Source: Corallincola holothuriorum (GTDB lineage Bacteria > Pseudomonadota > Gammaproteobacteria > Enterobacterales > Neiellaceae). Taken from it: a DNA stretch of 64,000 nucleotides. Made by a program: the position numbers and the translations under genes. Positions 53,538-61,800 of this stretch are shown here, piece after piece. The stretch lies in NCBI RefSeq assembly GCF_003336225.1, contig NZ_QPID01000003.1:62001-126000 (forward strand), in the 5' to 3' direction. The notes below the pieces were generated by a model. The model did no database searches and was not told the origin of the DNA. It saw nothing but the letters and a program-made list of their open reading frames with translations. Numbering within the stretch: position 1 is the stretch's first letter; each line of letters begins with the position of its first letter.

Positions 53538-54398
53538 TTACTCTAGCAGTCCAATCGCTTTGCCAGTCTGCACAATCGGTTCATAGTCGGCATTGCTGGC
53601 TGGGACGAAAGATTGACGTGGGAAGCTTGCCAACAGCTCGGGATCTTTCATGTTCAGTAAGGCGGCTTTCACCTTAGCTTTGAAGCCTTCGCCATAGCGA
53701 CCATCGACATCACCGCGGATGCTCCATTGATAGTCGGGGTAGGTGGGGGTTTCCCAGATCACGCTGACCTTGTTTGCATCGATTTTGCCTGCGGCCAACT
53801 CACTCTCCCACACTTTATAATTTACCGCACCGACTTGGTAAGCGCCTGACTGTACCTGAGCGATGGTGCGACTGTGATCACCGGAGAAGCCGACGCGGCT
53901 AAACAGTTGCTCTGGCGACTTTTCGCTGAGCAGACGTAGATAGAACTCAGGCATTAAGCGGCCAGAGGTAGAGCCTTTGGAGCCGAAGGTGAAGGTCTTA
54001 CCCGCCACGTTGTGTGGAAACTCAGCCGCAGCAGTGAGTTCAGCTTGGTGATGGGCGATAAAGTAGGTTTTGAAGAATTGGTCCTCATAGCCTTGAGCAA
54101 GCGCTTCTGAATCAGGTACCAGTGCCCGTGCACGAACGCCAGATAAGCCGCCAAACCAAGCCAGCTGCACTTGATCATTACGAAAAGCAGTCACCGCTGC
54201 CGCGTAAGATTTCACCGGAATATAACGTACCTCGACACCGAGTTGTTCACTGAGATAGACGGCAACTTTGTTAAAGCGCTCCTGCAGGCGGCTTTCATCT
54301 TCATCGGGTATGGCGGTGAAGGTAAATACAGTGGCAAAGCTGCTACTGGTAGCGAGGAGGGTGGTTAGCGCCAGCAGGGATTTCCAAATGAACTTCAT
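53538..54398 (-). CDS. PhnD-like ABC substrate-binding protein (putative selenate/selenium oxyanion)
   Basis: A 286-residue periplasmic binding protein. Signal peptide MKFIWKSLLALTTLLATSSS with cleavage after SFA. The mature chain starts FTAIPDEDESRLQERFNKVA, followed by ligand-loop segments AWFGGLSGVRARAL, FGSKGSTSGRLMPEFYL and VGAVNYKVWE. I recall this subgroup as putative selenate ABC binding proteins, commonly next to selenium genes. Here it is directly downstream of SelU (48 bases between), which supports the selenium role. The ATPase and permease are 3.3 kb away on the same strand. Confidence 0.85.
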   Translation of the reverse strand: MKFIWKSLLALTTLLATSSSFATVFTFTAIPDEDESRLQERFNKVAVYLSEQLGVEVRYIPVKSYAAAVTAFRNDQVQLAWFGGLSGVRARALVPDSEALAQGYEDQFFKTYFIAHHQAELTAAAEFPHNVAGKTFTFGSKGSTSGRLMPEFYLRLLSEKSPEQLFSRVGFSGDHSRTIAQVQSGAYQVGAVNYKVWESELAAGKIDANKVSVIWETPTYPDYQWSIRGDVDGRYGEGFKAKVKAALLNMKDPELLASFPRQSFVPASNADYEPIVQTGKAIGLLE

Positions 54399-54445
54399 CT
54401 TGTTTTTGTCCTTAAAATAGTCGGTGTTGTCGAAAGTTAAAGTGG

Positions 54446-55597
54446 TTAGGTAAATGATGGCAGCCGCTTGAGGGTGGCTTCATCTCTTAAGTAATCGTTG
54501 ACGGCTTCCGTATCGCCACGAAACACAATACGGTGCTGCTTTTTGGTCAGCTGATAGTCGTACATGGGATCGTAATACTCAGCGAACAGCGGGGCGATCC
54601 AGGCTTTGTGACTTTCAGGTCGCTCTTGGAGGTGGTCATTGAAGCCATGCTCCAACAGAGCCAATAACTCCCGGTAGCGAAGATCACCCAAGCGGCGTTT
54701 TAATTTACTCATCGCCAGGCGCAAGCCATCGGCAAAGTGGTTAAAGCCTTCCTCCTCTCCCCATTTTTGCTGAGATGCCGCCAAATTATCGAGAATATAG
54801 TCGCGATAGCTAGTCTCAATACGTTGTTCTAACGAGGTTTCTACCAATACTAGCGGTGCTTGTTGCATCTCATTTTGTAGGCATAGTGGCAGAGCACAGC
54901 GGCCAATCAGATGGCTTTCATCCTCTAGCACAAGCGGCTGGTAACCGTGCTGATGACGATATTTTAATAGGTCGATCGCTAGGGCATTTTCAAAGCCTAT
55001 TTGTGCAGGCTGGCCACCGATACGTTTGCCAAAAGCGCTACCTCGATGATTTGCTAAACCTTCCAGATCGATAAAACGTGGTAAGCCGGTGAGCAAGTGA
55101 GTTTTAGCACAGCCGGTACGCCCCCCCAGAATGACCAGTGGCACCTTAGGTAATTGCTGCTCTAGCTCGTCGATTAAGAAGCGGCGCATTGCTTTATAGC
55201 CGCCGCTAATTCGGGGGTAGGGGGTGCCTGTTTCTGTCAGCCATTGTTGACTGATCCGCGAGCGCAAGCCGCCGCGAAAACAGTAGAGGTAACCCTCTGG
55301 ATGTTGCTCGGCAAAGCGCTGCCAAGCGGCCACTCGCGCCTCTTTGGTAGCCCCTTTCACCAGTTGGTGGCCGAGCTTTATTGCGGCATCTTGGCCATGC
55401 TTTTTGTAGCAGGTGCCCACTTTGGCGCGCTCTTGATCTGTCATTAGGGGCAGATTAACTGCGGTGGGGAAGGCGCCTTTGGCAAACTCCAGTGGTGCAC
55501 GAGTGTCGATCAGTGGCCTGTCATGGAGAAAAATATCGGTAAAATCGGCACTGTCTTTACGCACGTTTGCTATCCGGTTGTCACAATTGGGCGTCAT
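54446..55597 (-). CDS. selU: tRNA 2-selenouridine synthase SelU (MnmH)
   Basis: Replaces sulphur with selenium at the wobble 2-thiouridine of tRNAs for Lys, Glu and Gln, using selenophosphate. 383 residues. The N-terminal rhodanese domain has IFLHDRPLIDTRAPLEFAKG and the catalytic Cys in YLYCFRGGLRSRISQQ. The C-terminal P-loop domain has LGGRTGCAKTHLL. No SelD gene is in the window. Likely first gene of a selU-binding protein-(ATPase-permease) operon. Confidence 0.95.
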   Translation of the reverse strand: MTPNCDNRIANVRKDSADFTDIFLHDRPLIDTRAPLEFAKGAFPTAVNLPLMTDQERAKVGTCYKKHGQDAAIKLGHQLVKGATKEARVAAWQRFAEQHPEGYLYCFRGGLRSRISQQWLTETGTPYPRISGGYKAMRRFLIDELEQQLPKVPLVILGGRTGCAKTHLLTGLPRFIDLEGLANHRGSAFGKRIGGQPAQIGFENALAIDLLKYRHQHGYQPLVLEDESHLIGRCALPLCLQNEMQQAPLVLVETSLEQRIETSYRDYILDNLAASQQKWGEEEGFNHFADGLRLAMSKLKRRLGDLRYRELLALLEHGFNDHLQERPESHKAWIAPLFAEYYDPMYDYQLTKKQHRIVFRGDTEAVNDYLRDEATLKRLPSFT

Positions 55598-55779
55598 TAT
55601 AGCGAGTTAATTACTGAATGAATGTAATTGGTTATTAACAAGCCGCCGGAATGGGATGTTGTTTTTGATCACATTTTTTTAACAATGTGAGGGCGTTTGT
55701 TTTTTAATCGTAAATTCAGTGGCATTCTTCTTTGCTTAATTAGCAAAGCGATTAATTAAAGTCACGGCAGAGGAACCCA

Positions 55780-56052
55780 ATGACGTCCAATAGCAAACAA
55801 AACCTGATTGGCGCCGCAGTATTGGCATTTGCATTCGTATCTTCGGCGAGCGCGTCGGAATTGACACCTGAGCAGTGTCAGGAGTTTAAGCTGATCGCAG
55901 AGGTGTCGTTGACGGAATCACAACAGCAACAGGTGACCGACAGTTGTAAGCAACGCTATAACAGCCAGGATGGGCTAAGCCAGTGCGCTTATGAAGAGGG
56001 TGAAGCATTGCGAGTGAAGCTGATGGACGTCGCAACGACAGAGTGTCAGTAA
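55780..56052 (+). CDS. Small exported 4-Cys protein
   Basis: A 90-residue protein. Signal peptide MTSNSKQNLIGAAVLAFAFV with cleavage near SASAS. The mature part of about 64 residues has four Cys (LTPEQCQEF, VTDSCKQRY, LSQCAYEEG, TTECQ), probably two disulphides, and is helical. AGAGGAA lies before the ATG. No family recognised; a small periplasmic protein is the only safe statement. Confidence 0.6.
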   Translation: MTSNSKQNLIGAAVLAFAFVSSASASELTPEQCQEFKLIAEVSLTESQQQQVTDSCKQRYNSQDGLSQCAYEEGEALRVKLMDVATTECQ

Positions 56053-56247
56053 TTCCCTATTAGCTCCGGGTAAGTGCGTCTGCGTGGTTTAAGATGTGTA
56101 CATGGCGAGTGTATTGTCGGTCGTCGTGATACTGTATTTGATAATAAAAACCACACATTGATCGTGCACCTAGTAATTAATGTGTAGCTGTATATGTTGT
56201 GGTGACTCCTTTCCAAATAGATCGTTCACTAGGACATTTCAGACAAC

Positions 56248-57843
56248 ATGGTAGTTGCAAACAAGGCATTAATAGACAAGTTGCAAACGTATGACGTTCA
56301 CGTCATCGGCTCAGGCATTGGTGGTCTCTGTGTCGCCTTGTTGTTGGCAAAGGTGTTTGCTAAAAAAGTTTGTCTATTAGAGCAGCACTGGACTGCGGGT
56401 GGTCAAACGCATACCTTTGGGCGCAAAGGTGGCCAATATGAATGGGACGTAGGTATCCACTATGTTGGTAACCCTGAAGATGAAAAATTGCCTTCTAGGT
56501 TGTTACGTTTTCTGTCAAACGACCGATTGAAGTGGCGAAAGCTTGATCAGGCCTATGATCGTATTCGTTATCAAGATCTCAGTTTTGATTTCATCGCTGG
56601 AAAGGCAGAGTTGATCGCCAGCTTGGTGGATAAATTTCCTCACGAAGAAAAAGCGATCAAGGGCTACTTCAAAGATATTCAGAAGGCCAGCCAATGGCTG
56701 ATCAAAAAAAATATTATAAATATTGTTCCATCGCTAATTGCCTATCCTCTGCGTTGGTTGCGCCATCTCAATAACAAGTTGGGAAGGCAGACCACTGCCG
56801 AGTATTTGGCGTGTCACTTTAAAGATAAGGCGCTGCGAAACTTGCTCGCGAGTCAGTGGGGCGATTATGGCTTGCCACCTGAACAGAGTATGTTCGCGAT
56901 CCATGCGTTGGTGATGAACAGTTATCTTGACGGTGGTTGGTACCCTGAGGGGGGAAGCGGCCAGATTGCCCAGGTGTTACTTGATGAGCTGGAAAAGTGT
57001 GACGGCACTTGCCTGACCAATGTGAAGATAGAGAAAATCATTACCGGCAAAGAACAGGGAGCAGCTCAGGTTGTTGCGCTGGATGTCACCATAGATCACC
57101 ATAAGCCTAACGCGCATTCCTTTACGTTACCTATCAAACAGCTGTTCTCGAGTTCAGGGGCTTACAATACTTATCGTAAACTTTTAGATAAGCCGATATA
57201 TCCAGATTTAGAAGAGCTCCCTTGGCGCACCAGTCTTATGACGCTGTACTTTTCGCTGAATAGAGACCCCCGTGAGCTGGGCTTTACCAGCAGCAATTAT
57301 TGGCTATTTGATCAAAAAGCCGATGGGCCATTTTTGACTCAGGAAAGCCGCGGTGTATTTCTTTCATTTCCGACATTAAAGCAGGGCGAGAATAGCAATT
57401 TTTGCGGTGAGGTTGTCGCACATATCGACCCCGAACAGTTTAGCCAGTGGCGAGATACTGTTTGGAAAAAGCGCGGTAAGGATTACCGAGCGATGAAAGA
57501 TGAGTTGATTAGTCAGCTTATCGATACCGTCAGCCAGCATTATCCAGAGTTGAGAGCAGCGATTGACTATAGAGAGTTATCCACACCGCTCAGCTTGGCC
57601 TTTTTTACCCAGCATCCTCACGGCAATATGTACGGTGTCCCCTTTATTGCTGGCCGCGATAGCTTTGAATTCTGTCAAGCCAAGACACCCTACAGTAATC
57701 TATATTTATGTGGCCAAGATGTGCTCAGTATGGGATTTTTTGGTGCGCTGTCGGGCAGTATGTTTAGTGCTTTGGAAAGTCAGGGAAGTAAAGGCTTTCC
57801 CACTATGATGGGGGCAATTAAGGCGTTTGAAAAAGTTAACTAG
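56248..57843 (+). CDS. FAD-dependent oxidoreductase of the RetSat/CrtI family
   Basis: A 531-residue flavoprotein. N-terminal dinucleotide motif VHVIGSGIGGLCVALLLAK, then LLEQHWTAGGQTHTFGRKG and WDVGIHYVGNP, typical of carotenoid isomerase and retinol saturase-like enzymes. C-terminal motif YLCGQDVLSMGFFGALSGSM. It probably saturates or isomerises a polyene or lipid. No carotenoid genes are near. Start ATG at 56248; single gene. Confidence 0.85.
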   Translation: MVVANKALIDKLQTYDVHVIGSGIGGLCVALLLAKVFAKKVCLLEQHWTAGGQTHTFGRKGGQYEWDVGIHYVGNPEDEKLPSRLLRFLSNDRLKWRKLDQAYDRIRYQDLSFDFIAGKAELIASLVDKFPHEEKAIKGYFKDIQKASQWLIKKNIINIVPSLIAYPLRWLRHLNNKLGRQTTAEYLACHFKDKALRNLLASQWGDYGLPPEQSMFAIHALVMNSYLDGGWYPEGGSGQIAQVLLDELEKCDGTCLTNVKIEKIITGKEQGAAQVVALDVTIDHHKPNAHSFTLPIKQLFSSSGAYNTYRKLLDKPIYPDLEELPWRTSLMTLYFSLNRDPRELGFTSSNYWLFDQKADGPFLTQESRGVFLSFPTLKQGENSNFCGEVVAHIDPEQFSQWRDTVWKKRGKDYRAMKDELISQLIDTVSQHYPELRAAIDYRELSTPLSLAFFTQHPHGNMYGVPFIAGRDSFEFCQAKTPYSNLYLCGQDVLSMGFFGALSGSMFSALESQGSKGFPTMMGAIKAFEKVN

Positions 57844-58055
57844 CTTACCGTTTTAGGCTGCTGTCTATCTATGGCTATTCTATTTGTTAAGTCACTGATT
57901 TAGTTGCTTTGGGTGGCGATGGTTGGTTAATTTGATCAGTGGCTTATTTTGCTGGTTTTTATCCGTCTTTAGCTGGTATTGCTCGCCTGCCCCTGCCATG
58001 CTTATCGACCTGATTGGCTGCCTATTTAATCATGGCTGAGTTCATAGGAGGAACC

Positions 58056-58655
58056 ATGTACCGCCTCTTCGAAATGCCAGCTTCTGGTAACTGCTATAAA
58101 GTGCGCTTAATGATGTCTCATCTGGATATTCCCTATGAGCGGTATTCTATTGACATTATTAGCGGTGAATCGCGAACCCCTGAGTTTTTGAATTTAAACT
58201 GCAATGGCAAAGTGCCCGTATTGCAGCTTCCAGATGGCCGTACATTGCCGGAATCAAATGCGATACTGTGGTTCCTGGCAGAGAATACCGCTTACCTGCC
58301 GCAGGACTCGTTCGAGCGGGCGCAGGTCTTACAGTGGATGTTCTTCGAACAATACAGTCATGAGCCCTATATCGCGACTAGTCGATTCTGGCGGGTGTTT
58401 GCTGATCCGAGTAAACATGAGTCGGAACTGGCGGCGGCTCATCCCAAAGGGGAAAAAGCGCTGCGGGTATTGGAACGCCACCTGAGCACCCGGCGTTTTA
58501 TGGTGGCAGATAGTTATACCATTGCTGACATTGCGCTCTATGCCTATACCCATGTGGCCGATGAAGGCGGTTTTAATCTGGAGTGCTATCCGGCTATCAG
58601 GCGCTGGTTGCAGGAAGTTGCCAGTCAACCCGGTCATGTCACTATCTGTGGATGA
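58056..58655 (+). CDS. Glutathione S-transferase family protein
   Basis: A 199-residue GST from the ATG at 58056, with AGGAGG upstream; the frame extends 5' to a TTG. Thioredoxin-like N-terminal domain (MYRLFEMPASGNCYKVRLMM, then NCNGKVPVLQLPDGRTLPES) with Ser/Cys near the active-site position, and helical C-terminal domain with the usual YTIADIALYAYTHVADEGG motif. The metY gene follows 94 bases later, same strand. Substrate unknown. Confidence 0.9.
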   Translation: MYRLFEMPASGNCYKVRLMMSHLDIPYERYSIDIISGESRTPEFLNLNCNGKVPVLQLPDGRTLPESNAILWFLAENTAYLPQDSFERAQVLQWMFFEQYSHEPYIATSRFWRVFADPSKHESELAAAHPKGEKALRVLERHLSTRRFMVADSYTIADIALYAYTHVADEGGFNLECYPAIRRWLQEVASQPGHVTICG

Positions 58656-58749
58656 CCCCTTTGCGGTACTGATAACAAGACTGCTTTTAACCCACTTCAA
58701 AACCTAATTCGGCGTAGTTTTCACGTCTAATGACAAAGGATCGATCTGA

Positions 58750-60021
58750 ATGAAAGATGCAACCAAGGCGATACATGCTGGTTATCAAACTGACCCGACG
58801 ACCAAATCGGTTGCCGTGCCTATTTATCAAACTGTGGCGTATGAATTTGATAACGCTCAGCATGGCGCCGATCTATTTAATCTGGAAGTGCCTGGGAATA
58901 TCTACACCCGTATTATGAATCCGACCACAGATGTGTTGGAGCAGCGCTGCGCTGCGTTGGAAGGAGGCGTTGCGGCGCTTGCTTTATCAGCCGGTAGTTC
59001 AGCTATTCATTATGCGATTATTACCTTGGCCAGTGCTGGCGCGAATATCGTATCGCCGCCACAACTGTACGGTGGCACCTATACCCTGTTTGCTCACATG
59101 CTGCCGTCAATGGGAATTGAGGTTAAGTTCGCAGCGGATGATAGCGCTGAGGCGATCGCTGCCTGTATTGATGAGAATACCCGTGCGGTATTCTGCGAGA
59201 CGATTGGCAACCCCGCAGGCAACATTATTGATCTGGAGGCTGTTGCGAAAGTGGCCCATGACGGCGGTGTACCGTTGGTGGTCGATAACACGGTGGCAAC
59301 CCCGGTATTGTGTAAACCGATCGAGCATGGTGCCGATATTGTGGTGCATTCATTGACTAAATATATGGGTGGACACGGCACTGCGCTAGGCGGTGTGATT
59401 GTAGATGGCGGCACCTTCCCGTGGGCCGACTATGCGGAAAAATACCCTATGCTGACCCAACCGGAGCCGGCTTATCATGGTGTGGTGTATACCGAAGCGT
59501 TTGGTCCTGCGGCCTTCGCCGGTCGTGCCCGTACGGTGCCGCTACGTAATACCGGTGCGGCAATATCACCAATGAATGCCTTTTTAATCCTGCAAGGGAT
59601 AGAAACCTTAGCGTTGCGGATGGAGCGTCATTGCGATAACGCCCTCGCGGTGGCGAGTTATCTGAAACAGCATGAAAAAGTCGAGTGGGTTAGTTTTGCC
59701 GGCCTGGAGGAAGACCCTCGTTATCCTTTGGCGCAGAAGTACTTTAATGGTAAACCTTCATCACTGCTCACCTTTGGTATTAAGGGCGGTTTGGAAGCGG
59801 GAGTGAAGTTTTACGATGCGCTTGGCTTGTTTAAGCGTTTGGTGAATATTGGTGATGCGAAATCACTGGCGTGCCATCCGGCCAGTACCACTCACCGTCA
59901 ACTCTCTGATGAGGAGCTGACAGCCGCTGGTGTGACTCCTGAGATGCTCCGTCTATGTGTCGGTATCGAACATATCGATGACATTCTTGCAGACCTAGAG
60001 CAGGCCTTGGCCCAAGCCTAA
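58750..60021 (+). CDS. metY: O-acetylhomoserine aminocarboxypropyltransferase/sulphhydrylase
   Basis: Makes homocysteine (or cysteine) from O-acetylhomoserine and sulphide using PLP. 423 residues, Cys/Met metabolism PLP family. Motifs: IHAGYQTDPTTKSVAVPIYQ, GNIYTRIMNPTTDVLEQR, SAGSSAIHYAIITLA, the PLP-binding Lys in VVHSLTKYMGGHGTALG, and a C-terminal HPASTTHRQLSDEEL. It ends in the intrinsic terminator at 60056-60082. I see no SAM-responsive riboswitch or MetJ boxes in the 94 bases upstream. Confidence 0.94.
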   Translation: MKDATKAIHAGYQTDPTTKSVAVPIYQTVAYEFDNAQHGADLFNLEVPGNIYTRIMNPTTDVLEQRCAALEGGVAALALSAGSSAIHYAIITLASAGANIVSPPQLYGGTYTLFAHMLPSMGIEVKFAADDSAEAIAACIDENTRAVFCETIGNPAGNIIDLEAVAKVAHDGGVPLVVDNTVATPVLCKPIEHGADIVVHSLTKYMGGHGTALGGVIVDGGTFPWADYAEKYPMLTQPEPAYHGVVYTEAFGPAAFAGRARTVPLRNTGAAISPMNAFLILQGIETLALRMERHCDNALAVASYLKQHEKVEWVSFAGLEEDPRYPLAQKYFNGKPSSLLTFGIKGGLEAGVKFYDALGLFKRLVNIGDAKSLACHPASTTHRQLSDEELTAAGVTPEMLRLCVGIEHIDDILADLEQALAQA

Positions 60022-60055
60022 CGGGGATCGGTTGCGTTAGCGCAAGCAATGACTG

Positions 60056-60082
60056 GCCACCGCTTTATCGGTGGCTCTTTTT
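60056..60082 (+). terminator. Intrinsic terminator of metY
   Basis: GCCACCG-CTTTAT-CGGTGGC stem followed by TCTTTTT, directly downstream of metY. Confidence 0.88.
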
Positions 60083-60136
60083 ATCGTATATTCAGACGGT
60101 TACTGTAATTCAATATTCACTTATGGAAGAGTCGTT

Positions 60137-60718
60137 ATGAAAGCCCCTGCTATTGTCCTTGCTACTTGTTTATTTGCCTGTTCTACGTCCGCTTTCGCCG
60201 AAAGCGAAGGCCCAAGCCTCTCCATTGGTGCTACGGGTGTAAAAACCTATTTCGATGAAAGTTGGGATTTTTGTGTTTTTGATTGCGGCTTCCAAGCGAA
60301 TCTTGACGATGATACCGATGCCGGTTTTGAGCTGTTTGCTAAGTTTCAATACAGCCCGCTCTGGACCTGGAAAATTGGCTATATGGATCAGGGCGAGTTT
60401 AGTTTTAAGGGAGGTTACAGCAATGAATCCGTTACTGGAACAGGTGACGTGAGTATTGCTTATGCGGCGTGGGCACCCCAATGGTTTGTTACCGAGAACT
60501 TCTCATTTACCGGAGGATTGGGCTTGGGTATTCAAAATATTGACCTGGATGTCCAAGGTGGTGAGGCCGATATTGATGATGGCACCGTACTTTATAGTAC
60601 TCTCGGCGCTGAATATCGTCTGACAGAGCAGTTTGCGATGCACGCTGAGGCGGGTTATAGCTTGGGTGATGATATAGATGTTGGTTGGATTGGCCTCGGC
60701 GGTAGCTACTTCTTCTAG
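60137..60718 (+). CDS. Outer-membrane beta-barrel protein (OmpA/OmpW-like)
   Basis: A 193-residue exported barrel protein from the ATG at 60137 (GGAAGAG upstream). Signal peptide MKAPAIVLATCLFACSTSAF cut after FAE. Eight amphipathic strands follow (GYMDQGEFSFKGGYS, NFSFTGGLGLGIQNIDLD, QFAMHAEAGYSLGDDIDVG) ending GLGGSYFF with a C-terminal Phe. The pattern fits the OmpA-like transmembrane domain family. Single gene. Function unknown. Confidence 0.8.
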   Translation: MKAPAIVLATCLFACSTSAFAESEGPSLSIGATGVKTYFDESWDFCVFDCGFQANLDDDTDAGFELFAKFQYSPLWTWKIGYMDQGEFSFKGGYSNESVTGTGDVSIAYAAWAPQWFVTENFSFTGGLGLGIQNIDLDVQGGEADIDDGTVLYSTLGAEYRLTEQFAMHAEAGYSLGDDIDVGWIGLGGSYFF

Positions 60719-60728
60719 TCGCACACTA

Positions 60729-60764
60729 AGACAAGTTAAGTGCTCTCAAACGCTTAACTTGTCT
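60729..60764. terminator. Hairpin after the outer-membrane protein gene
   Basis: AGACAAGTTAAG and CTTAACTTGTCT, perfect 12-base arms, 12-base loop, no T-tract. Terminator-like. Confidence 0.5.
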
Positions 60765-60977
60765 AATGCATAGCCTCAGTCTTATTTATGCGCTCTACTC
60801 GCCCCAGTAAATACTAAGCACATCTAAGCTTTGCAATCGCCATGGTTGCGCTGGTTGGCGTATCTAAATTGAATGACTCTTTCCCTAAACATCAGTTGCA
60901 CAAAGCGCACCATTTAGGTGTCTAGACGTCGCAATGACTGCAATAACGAGGGCGGGTTTGTTGCTTTCTATTATTTG

Positions 60978-61145
60978 CGGATGAACTGTGTGGTGTTGCG
61001 TGGCTTCACAAGCATTGTTGAACGAATTGCAGTTCAACTACTTAGGGACTATATCTACTTTGCATTGGCGTTTTCTTTCGCGGTCAAGCTGCATCATTCC
61101 ACTAAGGTAAAGCTCATGGCAGAGGCTAGGGCTGAAGTAGAGTAG
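60978..61145 (+). pseudogene. Decayed C-terminal fragment of a TerC/YgdQ-family membrane protein
   Basis: One frame reads VLRGFTSIVERIAVQ followed by YIYFALAFSFAVK and then a basic tail KVKLMAEARAEVE before a stop. This aligns well with the end of TerC-family proteins, which show G-F-x-x-x-x-E-G-F, then a PKGYIYFAMAFS-type helix and VE-x-LN. The upstream two thirds of the gene are missing and no start site fits. The fragment is probably the rest of a lost gene. Confidence 0.5.
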
Positions 61146-61154
61146 GGAGTCATT

Positions 61155-61685
61155 ATGGGTACCTTGTGTTGTTCAACACGCATCAACTATCACCCCGTGA
61201 ATGAGCAGCATCTGCATGCTTTGGTCGCTCTGGACAGTGACCCTGAAGTGATGCGTTACATCAACGGCGGGAATCCGACGCCAGTTCAGCACTATCGTGA
61301 GCGGGTGTTACCCCGTTGGCAGGCATTGGCTGAAAGAGCATCGCATCTGGGCTTCTTTGTGATGGAGCATCAGGAGGATGGAAGGATATTGGGCTGGGTA
61401 CATAATCGACCGTTTGTTGATGCTAAGGGGGATGAGACCGGCGAACTTGAGTTGGGCTACCGGTTGTTTCGTTGTGAATGGGGGCAGGGTTACGCTAAAG
61501 AGGCTGCCGCCTGGGTGTTGAACAATAGTAAGCAGCGTAAAGAAGCCAGCAAATTGGTGGCCATTGCTATGCCTGATAACCTCGCATCGATTGCTGTGAT
61601 GCGTCATGTCGGTATGTCTAAAGAACATAGCTACACCCATGCCACGGGGGTTGAGGTGGTTAAGTACAGTTGTCAGCTCGATTGA
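61155..61685 (+). CDS. GNAT family acetyltransferase (RimJ/RimL type)
   Basis: A 176-residue acetyltransferase with GGGAG before the ATG. It has VALDSDPEVMRYINGG near the N-terminus, then a LELGYRLFRCEWGQGYAKEA acetyl-CoA loop (Gly-Gln-Gly-Tyr) and the C-terminal NLASIAVMRHVGMSKEHSY. RimJ/RimL-like proteins acetylate protein N-termini or small molecules. Single gene 115 bases before the efflux permease. Confidence 0.87.
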   Translation: MGTLCCSTRINYHPVNEQHLHALVALDSDPEVMRYINGGNPTPVQHYRERVLPRWQALAERASHLGFFVMEHQEDGRILGWVHNRPFVDAKGDETGELELGYRLFRCEWGQGYAKEAAAWVLNNSKQRKEASKLVAIAMPDNLASIAVMRHVGMSKEHSYTHATGVEVVKYSCQLD

Positions 61686-61800
61686 GATTTGCACAGACAA
61701 ACAGATTGGCCTCAATGTTAATAATTTGTAACCCTTTGCCTAGGCGTTAACCTTTTTTCCCTCATATACTCAGTGTCATTATTATCAGTGTGACAAGGTT

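Larger units (their letters stand above)
60719..61154. other. Intergenic region with hairpin and a decayed TerC fragment
   Basis: About 436 bases without an intact gene. The left part has the hairpin at 60729-60764. The right part, 60978-61145, carries a TerC-like C-terminal fragment, annotated separately. The part between shows nothing recognisable. Confidence 0.6.

Noticed and set aside
55669-55690. TCACAT-N10-ATGTGA upstream of the 4-Cys protein, as a CRP site
   Set aside because: The half-sites are in the reverse order to the CRP consensus TGTGA-N6-TCACA, so it is at best a weak hairpin.
58656-58749. A SAM or SAH riboswitch, or MetJ boxes, upstream of metY
   Set aside because: The interval is only 94 bases and shows no conserved riboswitch core and no repeated MetJ box.
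60918-61145. A 75-codon frame as an intact gene
   Set aside because: No ribosome-binding site at its start, and only its last 55 codons make sense, as a TerC-family end. I annotated it as a remnant instead.
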